A stretch of 64,000 bases of DNA from CAZGKX01 sp964525945 (lineage in GTDB: Bacteria > Pseudomonadota > Gammaproteobacteria > Legionellales > Legionellaceae), in assembly GCA_964525945.1 (NCBI GenBank), contig CAZGKX010000003.1, positions 1 to 64,000 of the forward strand. Direction: 5' to 3'. The translations under genes and the position numbers were made by a program. Positions 51,419 through 60,072 of this stretch are shown here, piece after piece; positions within the stretch are counted from its first letter, which is position 1, and each line of letters starts with the position of its first letter. Under the pieces are notes generated by a model. That model had not been told where the DNA came from and did not search any database. It saw only the letters and a program-made list of their open reading frames with translations.

Positions 51419-53422
51419 TTATTTTTTTGAGTTAGCCCCAACCGTGGGGTTTGTCACGTCAACTGTTGAAGCTTTTAATGTAAGCTCTTCGTACTGTTCT
51501 TTGTATTTTTTAAAAATAGGATTTTGAAGGTGAGAGGGTGGAATGTTGCCTACAATCGTGCGGCGAGTTCCTAAAGCCCTTTGAAATGCTCGGACTTCTG
51601 GACTGGGCTCATCAGTGGTCATCATCGTTGAGCGTTGAACCACAGGAATATTGTATAAAGTTTCCTTTATTTTTTGAATTTTTGTTTCCGCATTCATTCT
51701 TGGTATTTTTTTTCCTAAATGGTCTACATTCTGTTTTAAGAAAATATTTATTGTTTGGTTTTCTGCAGAAATTCGTTGCAAATGCTCTAATATATGAGGC
51801 AGATCATCCTTTGCAGCGACTTCCTGTAAAAATTGACGTTGTTCTTGGACGAACTCCTGCATTTTATGATCAGCGGGATTCGTCTGTTCTAAATCCTCCA
51901 AAATATTCAAGGCGAGAGCTATTTTTTGTAATTTATTTTCCAATGATTGTTCATTTATCAAATGTTGAAGCGTTAACTCCATTTTTTTAATGTCTTCAAA
52001 GGTTGCTTGTGGTAAATTTTGGCGGCTTATTTGGATAAATTTTTGCGTTTCATGCGCATCAGTGCTTGCTGAATTTTCTATCTTATTCAACATGTCCAAA
52101 CAACGGGTCTTTATTTTTATTGACGCCAACTCATTCAACGCTTCTTGAACATTGATGCGTTGTGCGGGGTCATTTATTACCAATTTTTGGATGAGGCTTT
52201 TCAGCGCGAGACCTTCCATGGAGTTAAATATACTCAAATTAAAATCAAAGTTATTCGCAGTTCTTCCCGCCAAATAATCATTTGAGCATTGCGTTAAATA
52301 TTGATAGAGATTTTTACCCAATACAAACCCATGCATGTGATCCACATTAAATCTTCGAGACGTTATTTCAGGCGGGCTGTAGCGCGATGTTTGGATAAGA
52401 TTAGGGATTGAGCCGTAGATCCATTGATTCTTTTCATAGGTTTGGTCGCTATCATGATAGCCTTGATGGGCAAACAGCAAAGATTTGGTGTCAGAAATCA
52501 CCAGTTTACCCGCTTTGTCCAGTAGCCAGTTTGAATTTTTTGCATCGGGAAAGAGACAATTTTCATGACCAATTTGCAATAGTACATCTCCCATTTGGCT
52601 ATAAATATTCAATGCCCCTTCAATTCTATCGTTATCACTTACGCATCTTTTGGAGTGAGCCTCAGGAGTACCACCAGGGCACACAGGGGTAATAAGCAAT
52701 GTGTTCGTTTTACCATTTAAGGTGATTGATCTCGGTGCTTCAATAGGACTTAAAATATCTGCCAGGGATGTACCGCGCAGGTAAGAATCTATTTCACGCG
52801 CCCCACCTAAACGATCGTCGACCCGCAAAACAAAGGATTCTGGATTGGGGGTGTTGCGTCGTGTAATTTTAAAGTTTTTAGAATTGCCTCCGCCCAGATA
52901 GGTGATTTCGTATTCATTAATGAGAGCGTGATAGGCAGGATTAGAGTTTTTAAATAAGGCTAAAAATCCTGAAGCATTATAGAATTGTCCTCGGGAAAGA
53001 ATGCGCAACATGTCCCTAAGTTCCTCGGGTTGCATATTGGCAAGCATGTTGGCAAATGGATTAATAGGAGTGGAGGGGAGCGGCTGCGGGAAATGCTTTT
53101 CCTTTAAAGCTTGTTCATGCATGGAAAGATTGTATGCCGCGAACTGTGTTTGGCATTCTTTAAATAATTTATTTTCAATCTCATGAACAAATTCATCAAT
53201 AAATACATCTTGAGAATGCTCATCTTCCAATTTTTTACGCAAGGCATTTATGTGGTAAAGTTTCAACAATTTTTCGGTATGTTGCTCTGCCGCATTGTAC
53301 TGAGCGATTAAGGTATTAATTTCTTTAATTTGTTGATTAGCATGGATAGAAAAGGCGCGATGCACTTTATGAGTCTGTGAGGTTTCCGGTAATAATTGGA
53401 TACTGTTCATAAGAGCTGCCAT
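51419..53422 (-). CDS. Divergent protein-kinase-fold protein, candidate effector
   Basis: A 667-residue protein with no signal peptide. The first 150 residues are helical. A kinase-like domain follows: glycine loop LGGGNSKNF (176-184), strand 3 FVLRVDD with Arg in place of the usual Lys, the catalytic loop FPDAKNSNWLL (291-301, compare HRDxKxxN; D293, K295 and N298 kept), DTK in place of DFG (D311) and YSPPEI (348-353) for the APE motif. Residues about 430-640 are coiled coil. An SD AGGA precedes the ATG. It resembles Legionella effector kinases in plan only; activity and secretion are untested. Confidence 0.6.
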   Translation of the reverse strand: MAALMNSIQLLPETSQTHKVHRAFSIHANQQIKEINTLIAQYNAAEQHTEKLLKLYHINALRKKLEDEHSQDVFIDEFVHEIENKLFKECQTQFAAYNLSMHEQALKEKHFPQPLPSTPINPFANMLANMQPEELRDMLRILSRGQFYNASGFLALFKNSNPAYHALINEYEITYLGGGNSKNFKITRRNTPNPESFVLRVDDRLGGAREIDSYLRGTSLADILSPIEAPRSITLNGKTNTLLITPVCPGGTPEAHSKRCVSDNDRIEGALNIYSQMGDVLLQIGHENCLFPDAKNSNWLLDKAGKLVISDTKSLLFAHQGYHDSDQTYEKNQWIYGSIPNLIQTSRYSPPEITSRRFNVDHMHGFVLGKNLYQYLTQCSNDYLAGRTANNFDFNLSIFNSMEGLALKSLIQKLVINDPAQRINVQEALNELASIKIKTRCLDMLNKIENSASTDAHETQKFIQISRQNLPQATFEDIKKMELTLQHLINEQSLENKLQKIALALNILEDLEQTNPADHKMQEFVQEQRQFLQEVAAKDDLPHILEHLQRISAENQTINIFLKQNVDHLGKKIPRMNAETKIQKIKETLYNIPVVQRSTMMTTDEPSPEVRAFQRALGTRRTIVGNIPPSHLQNPIFKKYKEQYEELTLKASTVDVTNPTVGANSKK

Positions 53423-53469
53423 CTTGATTTCCTAGGTAAGTTAATAAAACACCTATAGCGATCGTTAAT

Positions 53470-54438
53470 TCATATCAAGCGTATTCTGGATTGCTCGTTC
53501 AGGTGTATACCGTGAGCAGTAAACACTTCTTCTGCCTCATGATTTTCGACTTCAGTGGCTAACATGTACGCTGTTTTTCCATCGGTGTCGCGGCTATTTA
53601 CAACGTCGTTCGGGGTGTGTTTAAGGCATAATTCTATCATGGCTGTATTGCCATGGAGACCGGCATAATGGATAGGGGCTCGGTACTCCGCATCTTTTAA
53701 AGTAGCCACCCCGGGATTGGAGAGTAAGTATTCAGCACACTTGAGTTGGTTATTCAAAATAGCAGTGTGAATAGGGTAAAGACCATGATGGTTAAAATGC
53801 AGGGCTCCTGTCGAATGCACTGTCAGGACGTCGTTTAAAAGTTCATCATAGCCATGAGCTGCCATGTTATGCAGTACTGTATTACCCTCATAATCTTGAT
53901 GAGTGATAATTTTAGGGTTAATTGCCCACAGTTTTTTAAAAATGATTTCTTTATTGGCTTTCAATTGTGCGCTTGAGGGTTGAGTTAAAGCGACATGAGC
54001 TGCCAGTTCTAAAAATTTATTTGTTTGAGTGGAGTCTGCACCTTTTGAAAGCAACGCCTCTACACTATGGACATGCCCCAGTTGAGCGGCTAAGTGCAGT
54101 GGGGTCATGCCTGAAGCATTGCTCGAATTTAGTTGATTGTTGGAGATTTTGGAGGATTCAATAAAACGATCAAAACCGGCAAAAGCTGCATACTGAATAA
54201 TTGTTAAATCATCCAGCTCAGGTTTAGAATTGTGCAAGCCAATTGAAGTCAATGGTATAAAAACATCCAAGTATTTTTTAACCAATTGGACATAGAGCGC
54301 ACAGCAAAATTTTCCTGTAAAGTTAATATCTCGCGAAACGTGTGTATAGCACCATTCTTTTAAGATTTTCAATTGCTCACTTGCGTTGAGTGTATCGAAT
54401 TGTAATTTTTTGAATAATGCAGTAGATATTAAGCCCAT
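53470..54438 (-). CDS. Ankyrin-repeat protein
   Basis: A 322-residue protein. Residues about 80-310 are ankyrin repeats: SGMTPLHLAAQLGHVHSVEA, YEGNTVLHNMAAHGYDELLN, HGLYPIHTAILNNQLKCAEY, YRAPIHYAGLHGNTAMIELC and DGKTAYMLATEVENHEAEEV. The first 75 residues are unrecognised. No signal peptide or membrane segment. It directly follows the kinase-fold gene region on the same strand, with a gap of 47 bases. Ankyrin proteins of this kind are typical host-directed effectors; this is an inference. Confidence 0.75.
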   Translation of the reverse strand: MGLISTALFKKLQFDTLNASEQLKILKEWCYTHVSRDINFTGKFCCALYVQLVKKYLDVFIPLTSIGLHNSKPELDDLTIIQYAAFAGFDRFIESSKISNNQLNSSNASGMTPLHLAAQLGHVHSVEALLSKGADSTQTNKFLELAAHVALTQPSSAQLKANKEIIFKKLWAINPKIITHQDYEGNTVLHNMAAHGYDELLNDVLTVHSTGALHFNHHGLYPIHTAILNNQLKCAEYLLSNPGVATLKDAEYRAPIHYAGLHGNTAMIELCLKHTPNDVVNSRDTDGKTAYMLATEVENHEAEEVFTAHGIHLNEQSRIRLI

Positions 54439-54583
54439 GATTGCTCTCTCTTATCAATCCAAAATTTTCTGACATTCGTGTCTTAATGAAAGAAACATAA
54501 CAGAATAGTTTAAATTTAATACAATAGGTATTAAATTGCAAATTAAAGCAAGTTAAATGCTATCTTATTGCAAGAAATAGATC

Positions 54584-54613
54584 GGTGGGCACACTGCGCT
54601 TTGCCCACCCTAC
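54584..54613 (+). repeat. Dispersed palindromic repeat
   Basis: GGTGGGCA (54584-54591) and TGCCCACC (54602-54609) are perfect arms around CACTGCGCTT, followed by CTAC. The same unit, in the same direction, is at 57008. It abuts the stop codon of the HAD-like gene, for which it may act as terminator. Confidence 0.7.
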
Positions 54614-55542
54614 AGGCGGTAGTTATTAAAGGTCGTAGCCACTTCATTCTTCGTCTCAACCAAGCTTGGTTTAAATGGATTAAAAAGGCTGTAGTAATTG
54701 TGCCAAGAACCATGGCGATTGCACTTTTGCATTTCAATATTCATCAATGCTTCCCTGTTTTTTAACGCCTGTGGCAAAACAGAATCAATAAAAGAATATA
54801 TCGCGTTGCGAGGTAGAGGTGTTGCTTGCCTTGCAATGTTAGCCATTTCCTTGATGGTCTTTCGATAGTTGATGTCGATGGGGCCTTGTCCTTGAATCGG
54901 TTTATAGGGCGTTACAGTTTGGCCTGCATAATGGTTTAACCGTAAAGTGACGTTTTTAGGGATTATTTCAGGAAAGCGCGTAAAATAGCGTTCTAGGTTT
55001 TCCAGCAAAGGATCCATGGGTCTTTTAAATTTTTGACCCAGACGTTTGTCATCGTAAAAATCGTACACAATCTCGTCATCGGGGTAGGCTGCGGCTAATT
55101 TGTGCATCTGTGCATAAAGTATAGACAATTTACTTTTATCAAAAATCCAATTTGGATGGGTTAATGCATCTGCATTCTCACTCAGCGCTTGACGAAAGGA
55201 TTGCCCATCCTCAGCATTGCCATAAATATCCGCCAGCAGAAAAGGATCTATACGTGCCTCAATAAATGCACTCACCTTTTCAAGGGCTGAAAAACATGAT
55301 TCAGTCGGGGCTGGTACAAAAGCAGAGTTTTCGTCATCACATAGTTTCGACTGACGATTGGAACCCACAAAACAAATGTTTTCCTCGAACGCATGATTTT
55401 GTGAGCGGATGTCTTCCAGTAACGGTAAGTTTTTTAGAATAATTTCATTTGGGTCAGGATGGTTATTTTTATTCCAAACATAGCCTGTATGAAACAAACA
55501 ATTATCAAAATCAAATGAAATAGCTCGAATACGACGTTTCAA
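54610..55542 (-). CDS. HAD-like protein of unknown function, candidate effector
   Basis: A 310-residue protein that opens MKRRIRAISFDFDNCLFHTG: the FDFDxCLF pattern is the first motif of HAD phosphohydrolases, with both Asp residues (D11, D13). KLCDDENSAF and VYDFYDDKRLGQKFKRP later in the protein are probably the remaining acidic motifs. The start codon appears to be TTG, as no ATG or GTG fits before the motif. Proteins with this opening are found among Legionella effector-like genes; I cannot name a family with certainty. Confidence 0.6.
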   Translation of the reverse strand: MKRRIRAISFDFDNCLFHTGYVWNKNNHPDPNEIILKNLPLLEDIRSQNHAFEENICFVGSNRQSKLCDDENSAFVPAPTESCFSALEKVSAFIEARIDPFLLADIYGNAEDGQSFRQALSENADALTHPNWIFDKSKLSILYAQMHKLAAAYPDDEIVYDFYDDKRLGQKFKRPMDPLLENLERYFTRFPEIIPKNVTLRLNHYAGQTVTPYKPIQGQGPIDINYRKTIKEMANIARQATPLPRNAIYSFIDSVLPQALKNREALMNIEMQKCNRHGSWHNYYSLFNPFKPSLVETKNEVATTFNNYRL

Positions 55543-55756
55543 AATAATAATTCTCGATGCGAAGATATGCCCCCAATTATAGGCCTCGAGCTAGAAACGA
55601 GCAATATGTTTTTTTTATGGTGAGTTGTTTCCAATGGTCCATTGCTTTTTTTTGCCGTTTTTCCGTGTTTTGTTAAGCTGTTGTAAAATAATGATACGCA
55701 ATGCATTTAAATTGGATCTATACTTCGAAGATAAAATACTATGTAGGGAGATCGAA

Positions 55757-56953
55757 ATGCTAGCCAAATTCGAATCGGACAAGACTTTGCTTAAACGGCT
55801 TGGAGTGCCTGAAGCGGTGATCACTCAGTCAGGAATAAAGCCAGAGCATTATGCTGGTATTTATACAAAACTTTTCAATGAAGGAGCGGCCTGGGTTGCC
55901 AGTACGATCACAGCACCTTGGCAATTGATTGCACTATCGGGGCAAGCCGATCTATTTACAGTTGAGTTGATTGCTGAGGCCGATAGAGATGGCATTGAAT
56001 TTGTTGAATACGCTGCATGGTCTGGTAATCCTGAAGCCTTAAAAAAAATAAATGAATTGTCGCCCGGCGTATTTTATCGAGACAATTGGCAATTGGTGAA
56101 CGAAAACAAATCACGCCCAGACATGTTATTGCATTACGCCGCGGCTTCAGGGCGAGATGAACAACTGGATTGCGCTTTAAAATTGCGCGTGGCTATGCAT
56201 TCTGCTCCAGAGAAAGGGCAAGGGTGGTTGCAGCCTATCACGATGATGTCCTTTAACAGTCGGCTTAAAAACAGCCAACTACCTGCTATAAACGCTGAAT
56301 TAAACAACAACATTTATTTTATTCCTGAGTTTGTCATTGCGCCAACCGACATTGATACAAAGGAATTTAATAAAACGAAAAACAGTCTATTACGTAATCA
56401 AGAAATGCGTCGAGTGATGGGGGGATTTATTCCGCGTCTTGAGCTCTGGTATAAAAGCCCAAGTGACACAGAAAAAGCGGCGATCTTGAGTTCCTTCACC
56501 AGTGCCGCAATAGCGACGGTTCCTGGAGTCTCCACGGATGCTCATGCACAGCAATTATTTGATCAAATGTTGGACAATAAAGCCCAGCAGCCTTTGCGCC
56601 AGATCATTGATACCATTGACAATGAAATAAAACGGCGGCTTGCAGGAAAAGTGCTTTCGGGTGAGAATGCGCAATATCGTTATTCTCAGCGTTTGGCATT
56701 TACAAAGACTACCCTCCAAAAGCTTGACGTCTTGTATGCTTTAAAAGCTATTGTTGTTGAGCCGGGTCAAACCCCGCAACAATTAAGAACATCGGTGGAG
56801 GAATGGGAAATAGATAATCGCGCCAGCATTGATGATAAAAAAATAACAATTTTCAATAAAATTTCACAAACACGTATCGCGGTAAATGCCATTGAAGAAA
56901 TTCTTACTCGCTGGGAAGGGCCATCGGCGGGGGTAAAGGTTTTGCAAACATAA
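55757..56953 (+). CDS. Hypothetical helical protein, effector-like
   Basis: A 398-residue helical protein with no signal peptide or membrane segment. ATG 55757 is chosen because AGGGAG lies ten bases upstream; the frame is open further. Residues about 80-140 hold short helical repeats resembling degenerate ankyrins (EFVEYAAWSGNPEALKKINE, then LLHYAAASGRDEQLDCALKL). The rest is unrecognised. It ends just before a palindromic repeat. Divergent from the HAD-like gene. Confidence 0.6.
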   Translation: MLAKFESDKTLLKRLGVPEAVITQSGIKPEHYAGIYTKLFNEGAAWVASTITAPWQLIALSGQADLFTVELIAEADRDGIEFVEYAAWSGNPEALKKINELSPGVFYRDNWQLVNENKSRPDMLLHYAAASGRDEQLDCALKLRVAMHSAPEKGQGWLQPITMMSFNSRLKNSQLPAINAELNNNIYFIPEFVIAPTDIDTKEFNKTKNSLLRNQEMRRVMGGFIPRLELWYKSPSDTEKAAILSSFTSAAIATVPGVSTDAHAQQLFDQMLDNKAQQPLRQIIDTIDNEIKRRLAGKVLSGENAQYRYSQRLAFTKTTLQKLDVLYALKAIVVEPGQTPQQLRTSVEEWEIDNRASIDDKKITIFNKISQTRIAVNAIEEILTRWEGPSAGVKVLQT

Positions 56954-57007
56954 TGAGGAGATACGCGAGATAGCATCTGCTGATACGTATGATTCTTTCT
57001 CCGAGCA

Positions 57008-57042
57008 GGTGGGCACGTTGCTACGCTCCTTTGCCCACCCTA
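57008..57042 (+). repeat. Dispersed palindromic repeat, second copy
   Basis: GGTGGGCA (57008-57015) and TGCCCACC (57032-57039) flank GCTACGCT, followed by CTAC. The same unit and orientation as at 54584. It sits between two convergent genes and may terminate both. Confidence 0.7.
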
Positions 57043-57059
57043 CCCACGCACAAAGAGGA

Positions 57060-58403
57060 TTACATGCGATCTTCTGTGATATCAATCATCATTTGCAGTG
57101 CTTTTTTAGCATTTTCGATCACCCATGTTTGATCAACGCGCTGCAAACGATTGCGGGTGCCTGTAAATTCATTGACCATATCACCGGCATTGACTTCGTT
57201 GTAGTCCATTTTTTTACCTTGCCGAAGCAAGTCAATCAGAGCCACCAAATGAGGGGGATCATTGCGAGACATGGTGGCACAACCACAACCTAACCCTTTT
57301 TCATCGTTGGATTTGGGCGCTTCAGCTAAATTCACGACGGTAATGCCCAACGCTTTGCAATATTGTTTCAAATTCTCAACCATATGATTTTCAGTGCCGA
57401 TCGCGTAATGCTTGGTCTTCGATCTGTCGTTGACAACGTGGTCCCAAATAAACGCAGTGGAACCGGCATGTTGAGCAACACGGATGACTTCATTACGGCA
57501 CTCAGGATGCACGATGGTGGTATAATTGTGGGTGTGCCAATAGTCGCACATAGCGGGTTGATAATGGGTATGTACGGCGCACTCACTGGCGAATAGGATC
57601 AGTTCTGCTTTATCAAACGTCGCCAACGTCGTTTGATCTTGGGCTTCCAAGGAGTATTGCGCACCTGCCGTGCCGCCCGGCCAATAGGCTAAATTTTTGA
57701 TCCCCAACCAATAGGCGATATTTTCACCCATGTGGCGATCGGGAATGAATAAAATTTTCTTTTTTTGTTTTTGGGCCCATTGCACAATTTTTTTAACATT
57801 AGAACTCGTACAGACTGCGCCACCTTGGGCTCCTGTCATGGCTTTGACACGCCCCGAAGTGTTCATGTAGCACACCGGCAGAATGTTTTCGGACCCATAG
57901 CGATTGTTTAAATCCAAGAAGGCAGGTTCAACCATAAAGTCTTTGGCCATCATTTCCATGGTACAACCCGCTTTGGGGTTGGTGATATAGACATGTTGAT
58001 TGGGATTGGCCAAAATGCTAATGGATTCTGCCATAAAATGCACGGCTGATTCAATGATCACGGATTTTTCGGGGTGATGAGCGGCCATTAAAGCCAGTTG
58101 GTAGGAGTCACCAATTTGCCCACCAAATTGCTCGATTAAACGAACAATGTCGCCTCCCATGTAATAATGTGCCAGGAGCAGTAATTTATCCCCGAAATGC
58201 GCTTGTGCCTTTTCCATATAAGGCGTCATCCAGGCCAAGACTGTGGTTAATTTTCGATCGGGCAACGCTTGGTATTCTTCTGCATAAGGCATGAAATCTG
58301 TTTGGTACCAATCCAACGGGTAATCACTTTGGCAAATCGTCATGTCGTTGGTGATGCGTAACATGGATTTTTCGGGCTGGTATGCTGTGTTTTTTTTAAA
58401 CAT
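57060..58403 (-). CDS. nadA: Quinolinate synthase
   Basis: [4Fe-4S] enzyme that condenses iminoaspartate with dihydroxyacetone phosphate to quinolinate in NAD synthesis. Cluster cysteines are in NPKAGCTMEMM, VHPECRNEV and GCGCATMSRN. KLLLLAHYYM and FIPDRHMGENIAYWLG are family signatures. At 447 residues it is longer than the 350 of E. coli because of an N-terminal extension of about 50 residues and a C-terminal one. It follows nadB by 22 bases in the purB-nadB-nadA operon. Confidence 0.93.
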   Translation of the reverse strand: MFKKNTAYQPEKSMLRITNDMTICQSDYPLDWYQTDFMPYAEEYQALPDRKLTTVLAWMTPYMEKAQAHFGDKLLLLAHYYMGGDIVRLIEQFGGQIGDSYQLALMAAHHPEKSVIIESAVHFMAESISILANPNQHVYITNPKAGCTMEMMAKDFMVEPAFLDLNNRYGSENILPVCYMNTSGRVKAMTGAQGGAVCTSSNVKKIVQWAQKQKKKILFIPDRHMGENIAYWLGIKNLAYWPGGTAGAQYSLEAQDQTTLATFDKAELILFASECAVHTHYQPAMCDYWHTHNYTTIVHPECRNEVIRVAQHAGSTAFIWDHVVNDRSKTKHYAIGTENHMVENLKQYCKALGITVVNLAEAPKSNDEKGLGCGCATMSRNDPPHLVALIDLLRQGKKMDYNEVNAGDMVNEFTGTRNRLQRVDQTWVIENAKKALQMMIDITEDRM

Positions 58404-58425
58404 ATACTGTCCTCAATGGTACTTA

Positions 58426-60072
58426 TTACAATAAGTCTTGGGATGAGTTCATGCGAGCAATGCTTTCCAATGCGGTTGGATTTTTTTGTGGAAAATCTTC
58501 ACGAAAATGGCCGCCTCTGGATTCGCGTCGTGACAATGCTGCTCTGACTATCAATTCAGCATTCAACACGATGTTTCGCAGTTCGATAAAATCACGGGTG
58601 ATGCAGTGTTTCCAATAGTATTCTTCAATGATTTTACGCCGTTTTGTGATCAATTGCAGTAGATCGCTCAATCCATCTTCGGTGCGTACAATCCCGGCAT
58701 AAGAGGTCATTTCACCACGCAGACTGCGCCAATGAGCGTTAATTTGGCTGGCTCGGCGGGCATTGACTTGCCCTGGGGAGCTCCAATTGTCAATGTGCAT
58801 GGTTGTTTTCCATGGCGTGTGGATATCTTTTAAAGTGCTGTGTGCGGCATTAGATGCCATGACCGCTGCTTCCAAAAGTGAGTTACTGGCTAGGCGATTG
58901 GCACCATGCAATCCTGTAAACGCGACTTCACCAATAGCATATAATCGTTTGAGATCGGTGCGACCATCTATGTCTGTGAGGATGCCGCCGCATTGGTAAT
59001 GGGCCGCGGGCACCACGGGGATCATGTCTTGGCTCATCTCAATACCAATGCTCAGTAACGTTTGATAAATTTGCGGGAAGCGTTTTTTTAAAAAGGCTTT
59101 CGATTGGTGCGTGATATCCAAATACACAAAACCATGCTGACTTTGTTCCATTTCATTAAAAATGGCGCGTGCCACGATGTCTCGTGTGGCTAATTCCAAT
59201 TGTTGTGGCGCATATTGATGCATGAAACGGTGTTTGGTGTCGGCATTTTTAAGAAGCCCACCTTCGCCGCGCACGGCTTCAGAAATCAAAAAGTTATTCA
59301 AAGTAGGGTGGTGCAAAAGGGTGGGATGAAATTGGTAAAATTCCATATTACCGACCCGAGCCCCAGCGCGGTATGCCATAGCAACACCATCACCCGTTGC
59401 TATCAAGGGATTGGTTGTGTATCGATACGTTTTTCCTGCGCCCCCGGTTGCTAACACCACACAACGTGCTAGAAAGGCATGAATAAGATTATTCCGACTG
59501 TCCAATACATACGCACCTAACACTTCCCCTTGAATATCGGTGCGATGCGGATGGTAATGCATGATTAAATTGACAGCGATATGGTGTTCATAAAAATGGA
59601 TTTGAGGATGTTGTTGGGCTTTCTTTAACAGGGTGTCGATAATGTCTAACCCCGTTTGATCGCCGCAATTGTAAATGCGTCGGTGAGAATGACCGCCTTC
59701 TTGGGCCAATAGAAAATCGCCGGCTGGTTGTTGTGTAAAATGAACGGGGTAGTTTAATAATTCTTGGATCGCTTGCGGGCCTTGTCGGACAATGCATTCC
59801 ACGGAGGGGGAGTAAGATAAGCCATCGCCAGAACGCAAGGTGTCTGCAATGTGAGACTCAAGAGAATCTTCGGCCATGGCAACTGCTGCAACCCCTCCTT
59901 GTGCATAACGGCTGTTGCATTCATTGGCATCCAATTTGCTGATCAATGCAATGTTTAAATGGGGGTGTAAATTTAAGAGCTGCAAGCAATAATGAAGGCC
60001 TGCTAAGCCTGTACCAATCACCAAAACATCAAACTCGAACGTTTGTCCTTGTTGTGATAACGATGTGGTCAT
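58426..60072 (-). CDS. nadB: L-aspartate oxidase
   Basis: FAD enzyme oxidising aspartate to iminoaspartate, the substrate of NadA, 548 residues. The dinucleotide motif is VLVIGTGLAGLHYCLQLL, followed by NSRYAQGGVAAVAMAEDS and the GGHSHRRI loop, VLATGGAGKTYRYTTNP and GLHGANRLASNSLLEA, all typical of NadB. It overlaps purB by four bases (ATGA), an unusual link of purine and NAD synthesis in one transcript. Confidence 0.96.
   Translation of the reverse strand: MTTSLSQQGQTFEFDVLVIGTGLAGLHYCLQLLNLHPHLNIALISKLDANECNSRYAQGGVAAVAMAEDSLESHIADTLRSGDGLSYSPSVECIVRQGPQAIQELLNYPVHFTQQPAGDFLLAQEGGHSHRRIYNCGDQTGLDIIDTLLKKAQQHPQIHFYEHHIAVNLIMHYHPHRTDIQGEVLGAYVLDSRNNLIHAFLARCVVLATGGAGKTYRYTTNPLIATGDGVAMAYRAGARVGNMEFYQFHPTLLHHPTLNNFLISEAVRGEGGLLKNADTKHRFMHQYAPQQLELATRDIVARAIFNEMEQSQHGFVYLDITHQSKAFLKKRFPQIYQTLLSIGIEMSQDMIPVVPAAHYQCGGILTDIDGRTDLKRLYAIGEVAFTGLHGANRLASNSLLEAAVMASNAAHSTLKDIHTPWKTTMHIDNWSSPGQVNARRASQINAHWRSLRGEMTSYAGIVRTEDGLSDLLQLITKRRKIIEEYYWKHCITRDFIELRNIVLNAELIVRAALSRRESRGGHFREDFPQKNPTALESIARMNSSQDLL

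Noticed and set aside
54584..57042. Interval bracketed by repeats as a composite transposon
   Set aside because: No transposase and no target duplication were seen; the repeats are short terminator-like palindromes.
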